The notes beneath the pieces are model-generated. The model was given only the letters and a program-made list of their open reading frames with translations, was not told the DNA's origin and made no database searches. The position numbers and the translations under genes were made by a program. From Nageia nagi (Eukaryota; Pinophyta), in the NCBI GenBank assembly GCA_050084985.1, contig JBITNC010000001.1, positions 159,650,001 to 159,714,000 of the forward strand: a DNA stretch of 64,000 nucleotides, given 5' to 3'. This document shows positions 57,350 to 64,000 of the stretch, piece by piece (position 1 is the first letter of the stretch; every line of letters begins with the position of its first letter).

Positions 57350-58323
57350 TACAATTAGAGGGTTACATACTTGGGTAATAAAAAAGGTTTCTCAAAATAC
57401 CCATACTTGATTATTACGATGTGATCTCTTAAGAAGTACCAATCATTGATTTTGTTTCCTCCCTATAGCTCCCTTATTGTACTTTTATGCTATCTACTAG
57501 GGATTTTTTTGGTCAAAATTTATACTGCTATTGCATAGAACTTGTATATGAACTCATAGTATGATCCATGCAACTTACTCAAAATTGCTAACATTAGGTC
57601 GATTGGTACTGGTGCAACATTAGGACTCATAGGCTGAACTAGTAGCCTTGCCTCTATAAGTTTGCCAAAATTTTGATGGGCAAAGAGCCACCAAAGATAT
57701 GAAGAGTGTCTAAAGTTTAATTTTTCAATTTTGAATAGATATATATTTATTTCATTGGTAATGAAAGTTGGGATGTCATAGCAAACATGAGCTTTTGTAA
57801 TATTATAAGCCATACGTACCATGGCTTTATCTACTTCAATTTGGGTTTTCTTTCTTAAAATAATTACCAGTGCTTGTAATAATTCTCTATCCCTTTTTAT
57901 TATAAATAGGGCTATTTGATAGCTTATCCAGAGTTGGGCCTTCCTACTCTCTTGATATCTTTCAATAATCTAGCTCACCATCTCATCTTGATTGATATAG
58001 AAGTCATTCTTCTCCTTTTTTAAATCAATTCATTTCTTCACATGAAACATCTAATCAACTAGAATAGAAAAAGCTTGGATGATGGAATTATAAGAGTAAT
58101 CTAGTATTGCTTCAAACATTGGCTCTGATGCATCTCCCTCTTTTAGGTTCTTGAACATTCCTATCTGATAACCCTTTTGGTGATGTCTGTGTGCTAATGA
58201 ATATAATAGCTCAAGGTAAGTAAATGACTCATAGGGCACATAATAAGCTAGGCCTTGATCAATTGTGATGTCCATTTTTGAATGAGCCAATGACTTCCCT
58301 TTTTCGATGACCTTGAGTGTCAT
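57350..58323 (-). pseudogene. Extra ORF downstream of integrase (unknown)
   Basis: Open pieces 58323-58051 and 57822-57520, with coding-looking sequence continuing to about 57350 (INDWYFLRDHIVI, KPFLLPKYV). Pieces include ITIDQGLAYYVPYESFTYLE, MVRMAYNITKAHVCYD and SSYLWWLFAHQNFGKLIEAR. I do not recognise a domain. It sits after integrase, the position of env-like or accessory ORFs in some plant Ty3 elements. No convincing signal peptide or membrane anchor was seen. Stops at about 58050 and 57519 show decay. Weaker coding-like sequence continues to about 55200. Confidence 0.5.
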
Positions 58324-59049
58324 GTGTTGCGAAAAGAATGCAACTAGGGTCGGCTCTCCATGTGTCCAAGTGATTGATCACCTCCATATTAGTCTAGTTT
58401 ACGCTTTGGGCATTCTCAAGATATTCTTATTGCATGGTTAGAATGTTAGCATTGACTTGATATATTGTATCTACGAAGGATGATTAAGAAGTTGACATGA
58501 TATCAACACCCTTTCTTGAACCTTTGATTATTGTTTGAAAATTATAATCTAGGCTATGCAAGATCATGCAACTTTCTATCTCTTGATTCAATTTAGCTTT
58601 GAAATCTGTAAGTTCTGAATGCTCTAGAAATTTGTGTGCTTGAAATTAACTAAGTGTTAAACTAGAGGGTATGGAGGAATTTTATTCGTCCAAGGTTGGT
58701 GAGATTTCCATTAATGGTAATTAATATTTGAGGATCTCGAGACCCATGCATTGTATGAATTGAGTTGACATAAGTTGGATAAGTAGTTTCAAAGCATACA
58801 AGACTTAATTTATGGTACTTGTGTGATGATTTATGAAATTTGAGGAAATCTTTCCTTAAATGTTGCCTTATTCAATTGATGGCTAAGCAGTGCACCAACA
58901 TTAACTCTTGGTCAAGCTAAATTAATGTTGAACATTAATGTTTACCTATTTTTTAAGAACTATATGCAAAATATGTACAAGTCCCTCTTTTTTTTTTGAA
59001 AACTATTTACAATATACATTGCTTTGTAGGTGCTACAAGATCATCTCAT

Positions 59050-60000
59050 CACCTGGTAATGTTTCAAATAGATCTTGTTGATGGGAACAGGTAATTCTCA
59101 GGACTCAATAATATTTTGCAATTTGAATGCATTACTTTGCATGGTTTGAGTGATGATGTAAGGTCCACTCCAAAGAGAATCAAATTTTTGGTGTCTTTTG
59201 AGCTTTACTCTTTCTTCATCCCATTTGAGGATAATATCACGTGGTTCAAACTTCACCTAGGAAGACTTTTTCTTATCAAACCACTTCTTGAAAGTGTTCT
59301 AGTGATGCTAGAATGATTCATTTGCTTTGTTCTAATCTTCCTTCAATTTTAGGAGCTGACTATACCTAGATTATAGTGGCTCAAAGTGATGGTCCTCCAT
59401 TTCTTACAGGATTTTCAATGCTAGCAATTCCATGTGTATTGGCAACATAGGTATTTTACCATATACCAATGCATATGGGGATGTATTTATTACTAATTTT
59501 ATGCTGATCCTATTTTCCCATAATGTAAAGTCTAATTATGTATGCCATTATCTGGGATTCACTTCAATTATTCTTTTGATGATTTGGGTTAGATTTTTGT
59601 TAGTTGATTTGGCTAACTCGTACCTTATGGGTAATAGTTTGAAGAGAATAACCAATACACTCCATATTGAGCCATAAAATTTGACAAATTACCTTTAATA
59701 AATGCTGAGCCATTTTTTAACATAATAGTCTGTAGAATTCCAAAGCGAGTGATTATCCTTTTAATCATTTCTATCACCACTTCTTGATCTACATTTTTAC
59801 ATGGCATAGCCTCTAACCATTTAGTGAAGTAACCTATTACAGTTAAAATAAACTTATGGTGTGTCAAGGGATTTGGGTTTATAACACCAATGAAGTTCAT
59901 ACTCTATTGTTGAAAAGGTTCTTCAACTACCATAGGTTTAATAAGCATTGTAGCTTGTCTCATCTTTCCCATAAATCTGCTGCATTTGTCCCATTCTTAG
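59050..60000 (-). pseudogene. Ty3/gypsy integrase
   Basis: Core in the open frame 59900-59625: NFIGVINPNP, ILTVIGYFTKWLEAMPCKN, VVIEMIKRIITRFGI, LKNGSAF. The first catalytic Asp (expected in MDFIG) is Asn and the second (expected in TDNG/TDQG) is Lys, so the core is dead. The C-terminal part reads FDSLWSGPYIIT (about 59175-59140) and LPVPINKIYLKHYQ (about 59090-59050), a typical Ty3 C-terminal tail. Confidence 0.85.
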
Positions 60001-60149
60001 GCAATTTTGAATGAATCTTGAAATATAGTAAGCCAATAATATCCAACTTGTAATACTTTTACTATTGTAGTTGGTCCACTATAATGCCCATCAAAGAATC
60101 TGTAATGAAAATCATAAAATATTATACGAGATTAATCTTGAGTCACATA

Positions 60150-60806
60150 TCTTAATAGGGTTTGATCAAAATTTTTCTATATAAATGATCATCTATCATG
60201 ATAAACTTGAGGGCATGCAACTTGAATCTCCTTTGAAATCTATCTAGAGCTTTAGGGTACCTACCAGTTTGAAAATAAAACATAATTTGTTTAATCCAAT
60301 CACTTTCTTGATTGAGTTGTTGTTCATCCTCCATAAGAGCAATCATATGTGAAGCTTTAGCTATATTTTCATAGAGAGCCCTACCTCTAATAAGCTTGGT
60401 TGGCTTAATTTCTATATCATATTCCATTATTTTAGTAATCCAACCAACCTTTCCTTCACCTAGATCTCCTTGTATAATATAATTTCTTACATTTGGATGG
60501 ATAGTAAATACAAGGATTCTATTATGGGAGACACAATGCTTGAATTTTTTAATCCCCTTCATTATGAAAAATACTTATTTTTCAATAAATGAGTACCTTT
60601 TGTTGGTGTTGATGTAGTGTTTGACTATGAAAGGTAATTGGATGTTCTTCATTGTTATCATCCTTTTATGTTAGAATTGCAACAATGCTCCTATCTGCTC
60701 CATGTGCATACATGATGAAATATTTTGCCATATTAAGATTTTTAAGCATAGGAGCTTCTGTTATAGCCTTTTTTATTTCTTTGAAGGCTACTTTTACTTT
60801 ATATGA
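60150..60806 (-). pseudogene. Ty3 element native RNase H and linker
   Basis: After RT the frame reads VAFKEIKKAITEAPMLKN, FIMYAHGADRSIVAIL (RNase H start; the expected first Asp is Ala-His here), HPITFHSQTLH, then the open frame 60562-60152: GEGKVGWITKIMEYDIEIKP and TKLIRGRALYENIAKAS, the conserved end of Ty3 RNase H. The remaining part leads into the integrase zinc-finger region. Catalytic loss and stops indicate inactivity. Confidence 0.75.
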
Positions 60807-61710
60807 TCAAGAAAATACAACATCTTTTTTTAGCATTGAAGTGATTGGGGATACAATCTCTAAAAAATTATTGATGAATTTTCTAACAAAATCGATTTGA
60901 CCAAGGAAAGATTGTAAGGCCTTCTTATTGGAGGGAAGTGGTAATACTTCTATAGCTTTTAATATATCTAGATCGATTGCTAGTCCCTCTTTTGAGATAA
61001 TATGAAAAAGTAATTTTCCTTGGTTAACCATAAAAATTGATTTTTTTGAATTTATTAAAATGCTAAATTTTATGCATCTTTCAAAGACTTGTCTAAGATG
61101 TTCTAGGTGATCATTTCTACTTTTGAAGAAGACTGTGATATCATCTAGATAGATCAATATAATCTTATTTATTAGTTCATCAAATGCATGATCTATAGCT
61201 CTTTGAAAAGTAGCTACCACATTAGAAAGACCAAATGGTATTTTGTGAAAAGCAAATGTCCCCCATTTAGTTGTAAATGCAATTTTGAATTGATCTTCAT
61301 CTTTCACCCAAATCTGGTTAAATCTTAAGTAACCATCAATCATTAAAAAATAGCAAGCTCCAACTACTGTATGAAGGATATACTCCATAAGAGAGAGAGT
61401 ATAATTATCTTTAAGAGACACTGTATTTAAATTTCTAAAATCAACATAGAGTTTGATTTTTTCACTTTTCTTTCTAATAGGAACTAGATTTGCAACCCAA
61501 GAAGAATGCTTGATAGGATAAATAATTTTTGAATCAAGTAGGTTGATTAACTCTTATTTTATAGCTTCTTTAATTTTTGAGTTGACTAGTCTTTATTTTT
61601 GCATGTATGGTTTGACATCTGGTTTAAGCTCAATTGTGTGTTGGATGACACTCTTGTCATATGTCTTAAGATCATCATAAGTCTAGGCAATTACTATGGA
61701 AAAATTTGAT
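60807..61710 (-). pseudogene. Ty3/gypsy reverse transcriptase
   Basis: From about 61540: SKIIYPIKHSSWVANLVPIR, IKLYVDFRNLN, then the 204-codon open frame 61421-60807: LSLMEYILHTVVGACYFLMID, AFTTKWGTFAFHKIPFGLSN, ATFQRAIDHAF, the catalytic box YLDD (residues 91-94, 61151-61140), then KKSIFMVNQGKLLFHIISKEG and LQSFLGQIDFVRKFI. Clear Ty3-type RT thumb-connection order. The catalytic residues are kept; stops upstream of 61421 (for example near 61560 and 61700) break the polyprotein. Confidence 0.9.
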
Positions 61711-62010
61711 AAATTTGAGACATAATAGTATTTTCTATATCAAAATATTCTAAACCAAATTTTATATGCTTTCAAAGTTCTACTTCTACCTCAACATAAT
61801 TCTCCTTTAGGATGGCCATAGACTTAGCCTTTTGGACATCTTCTGAATTAGTCTTTCAAAAGAGAGCAATATTTTTGGTATAACATTATTTTTGAGTTGA
61901 ATAACATCTAATTCTTGGAAATAATTAGGCATTTCTTGAATACTAAAAGTGTGAGCCATTGCTTCATCCATGAGGAAGTTCATAATATGCTCATTGGAGT
62001 TGAATACTTA

Positions 62011-62472
62011 TCAGAAGTTTATAGTATTAGGTACTAAAGGCTTACATTGAACTTTGACTCCAAGAGATCCTCTTTTATAATGAGTAAGATTATAATGTGT
62101 CCCTCTTCTAGTAAGTGCATTAGCTATATGGTTGTACCTTCTAGGAACATATATAAAATTGATAGCCAAGAATGACTCTAATAAATCCCACACTCTATTC
62201 TTGTAGTTCTTTAGATAATGATGTTTTGCACTAATATGATTTCTAACCTACTTAATGACTAGTTCTAAATCACCATGGACAATCAGGCACCTGATACCTA
62301 TACTGATTACTTTAGATAACCTTAAACAGAGAGCTTCATACTCAGTAGCATTATTTATACAAGTCCATGTGAATCAAAAGGAGAATCTTTTAGTATTTGC
62401 CTTTGGAGATTTGAACACCACTCTAGCTCCATATTTATGTTTACATTGAGATACATCAAAATACATTATCCA
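62011..62472 (-). pseudogene. RNase H domain upstream of RT
   Basis: Reads WIMYFDVSQCKHKYGARVVF (62472-62413), NATEYEALCLRLSK, IVHGDLELVI and, in the open frame 62193-62011, WDLLESF, FIYVPRRYNHIANALTRRGT and a VKVQCKPLVPNTINF end. The D...E...D residues of RNase H are present (YFD, EYE, HGD). This type (archaeal-like, with the R.NH.AD.L tail) occurs as a second RNase H in Tat-type Ty3 elements, usually downstream of RT. Here it lies upstream. Stops inside it show decay. Confidence 0.75.
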
Positions 62473-62739
62473 TATCTCATGTTCTTTATCAAAAGTGACT
62501 GAGATTGGTTGAGTTTTCTCATATAAATAATAATTTCTCACACCAACATCTATGACCTAAAAATTTAGATTATTTACTAAAAGAACTTCAGTTGTTAGTA
62601 GTGATTCCCTTAATGTGTCACTTTCAAATACTTCCACTGGTTATGGATCATTCATGTAGTTTTGTTCAATGATCCTTTTAAGATGAATAGTTTTGGTGCC
62701 TTCATTCAAAATTTTTACCTATTTATCTTGGAAAGGAAG

Positions 62740-63440
62740 TAGAAGGTGATTGTAGTCTAAAGCTAGGTATCCTCCCAATTTAGCAATAAATTCTTTGGAA
62801 AGACATATTTCAAATAAAGGTGGAAGATCAACTATCATAATATCTTGGATAACATGAATATCAAGTAAAGCATTCAAAGTTATTCAAACTCTTTTGACAC
62901 TACCAACTACATCTACTGAGGAAGAATCTAATTGTATGACACCATAAATACATCTTGTAATATATAGATTTATTTCATCTGCAACAACTTTAAGGATCAT
63001 AGTTATTGTAGCTCAGATATCAATCATATAGTTGTTCACTACCTCCTAGTCTTAGAGATAAATAGAAAGGTGGGGGTCTTGTTATACCTATTAGAGTTGC
63101 AGGGACATATTTAGATATTACATAGATAGGATTCTCTTCATTTACCTTTTTTTTTTACTATTTCTTAACTTCAAAGCTTCTTGCAAAAGACCTAATTGAC
63201 ATGGTATCTTTAATGCATCAAACATGGTCATCCTAGAAGGAGTTTTCTTTAATTCTTCCATAATATTGTATGGAGCATATGGAACAAACTTACTTGGTTA
63301 TGCTTGTTGATGTGTTCTAAAATGTTGAGTAGCCTTTTCTTATGATAATCAATAATAAAAAGATATATCAATGTACTAGGTATCTCTTTCTTCAGGACTT
63401 CTTTTCTAGTTGCAGTAGGGTTTGTTTTAACCAAGACATT
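62740..63440 (-). pseudogene. Ty3 element: gag-linker and protease region
   Basis: A linker reading ILEHINKHNQVSLFHMLHTI (about 63335-63276) is of the kind found between gag and protease in this lineage. The segment 62860-62740 (VDLPPLFEICLSKEFIAKLG, ALDYNHLLLPF) is the conserved block that follows the protease fold. The protease catalytic DSG is not clearly readable. Stops are frequent. Confidence 0.55.
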
Positions 63441-64000
63441 AGTACCCGTATTTGATGGAACAGTACCTAAATTTAATAAAACTTGATGTTGTTGGTTCTA
63501 AGGTTAAGCTAAGGAAGCCTTAGCTTTCTTAGGTTCAGGTTGTACTTGAGTGGATTTTCAATATTACAAAGTGGCTTGGGGTTACTGTAGAACTATTGAA
63601 GAAGTTGCTCTAATTTGAACATAATTTGTTTGCTCTTTAGCATATCTTGAAAGCCAAAAATTCACCATTATGAGATCAATAGTAGGATCTAATGTAGGTT
63701 CCACCATATAATTAGAATGTAAGCCAAAGTACTAATGTTGATACACCATAAATGAATCTAAAAAATGAGGTGCTAAACATGGTGAACACCATTCCATAAC
63801 ACCCAAAGCAACAATATCTGTAGAACTAGTCATAATAACATTTTTAATTATTTTGGAAGGATTTATCTATTTCTTGGTTGGTTTATCTTAGGTTGGAATC
63901 TTGGTTGATACTAATTATCATATATTTTATAATTAAAACCATGATTCTACCTTTCTTATAAAGTGAGATTATTGGTTAAATTCTTGATAGTTACCTCCAA

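Larger units (their letters stand above)
54601..64000 (-). mobile_element. Ty3/gypsy-type retrotransposon, truncated by window end
   Basis: Minus-strand order from the right edge: gag-protease linker (about 63440-63200), protease region (about 63050-62740), RNase H (about 62472-62011), RT (about 61710-60807), second RNase H (about 60800-60150), integrase (about 60000-59050), then an additional ORF (58323 to at least 57350). RT before integrase identifies Ty3/gypsy. No LTRs seen; gag and 5' LTR are outside the window and the 3' LTR was not found. Confidence 0.8.

Noticed and set aside
1-64000. tRNA or rRNA genes
   Set aside because: No cloverleaf with A and B boxes or rRNA core sequence was noticed; the only tRNA-related matches are retrotransposon primer-binding sites.

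Overview
This window is nuclear DNA from a seed plant, most likely a conifer or other gymnosperm. The base composition is AT-rich. Most of the sequence is decayed retrotransposon. PPR repeats are common, and long degenerate telomere-like (CCCTAAA) arrays lie inside the sequence. The Ty3-type element has an RNase H domain upstream of its reverse transcriptase, an arrangement I associate with gymnosperm elements. Only one gene looks intact: a senescence-regulator S40 (DUF584) gene at 26354-26968 on the minus strand, with a TATA box at 27081-27090.

1-9300 holds broken LINE reverse transcriptase (about 180-1590), a decayed PPR gene (about 3105-5338), a minus-strand copia LTR remnant (6073-7015) and a second non-LTR scrap (7536-8000). 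9310-15273 is a plus-strand Ty1-copia element (copia-1) with a truncated 5' LTR and a tRNA-iMet-type primer-binding site. 15274-25300 carries two diverged copies of a non-coding/pseudo-exon segment (16240-17710 and 21960-23160), a 67-bp-arm perfect hairpin in RNA terms (19082-19239), the C-terminal half of a UDP-glycosyltransferase (19403-19846), a copia RT remnant, an 81-bp triplicate repeat and a LINE ORF1 remnant.

28670-39450 is dominated by repeats: a GAGTCA/GCAT-motif array, a decayed multi-exon transposase-like gene (minus), two blocks of interstitial telomere-like repeats, a TTAATG-rich array, and a broken SET-domain ORF (plus).

39998-53531 holds two related copia elements (copia-B). 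One is a 5'-truncated minus-strand copy. The other is a full-length plus-strand copy with 489/486-bp LTRs that differ by about six substitutions. The long leader of the full-length copy (between primer-binding site and gag) carries fragments of at least three host genes: a PPR gene, the mismatch-repair ATPase MLH1, and ARGONAUTE (AGO1/10 type). This is the most unusual structure in the window. 54300-64000 is a minus-strand Ty3/gypsy-type element that runs off the right edge, ordered gag-linker, protease, RNase H, RT, second RNase H, integrase, followed by an extra conserved ORF.

All coding claims rest on reading the translations by eye; no database search was possible.
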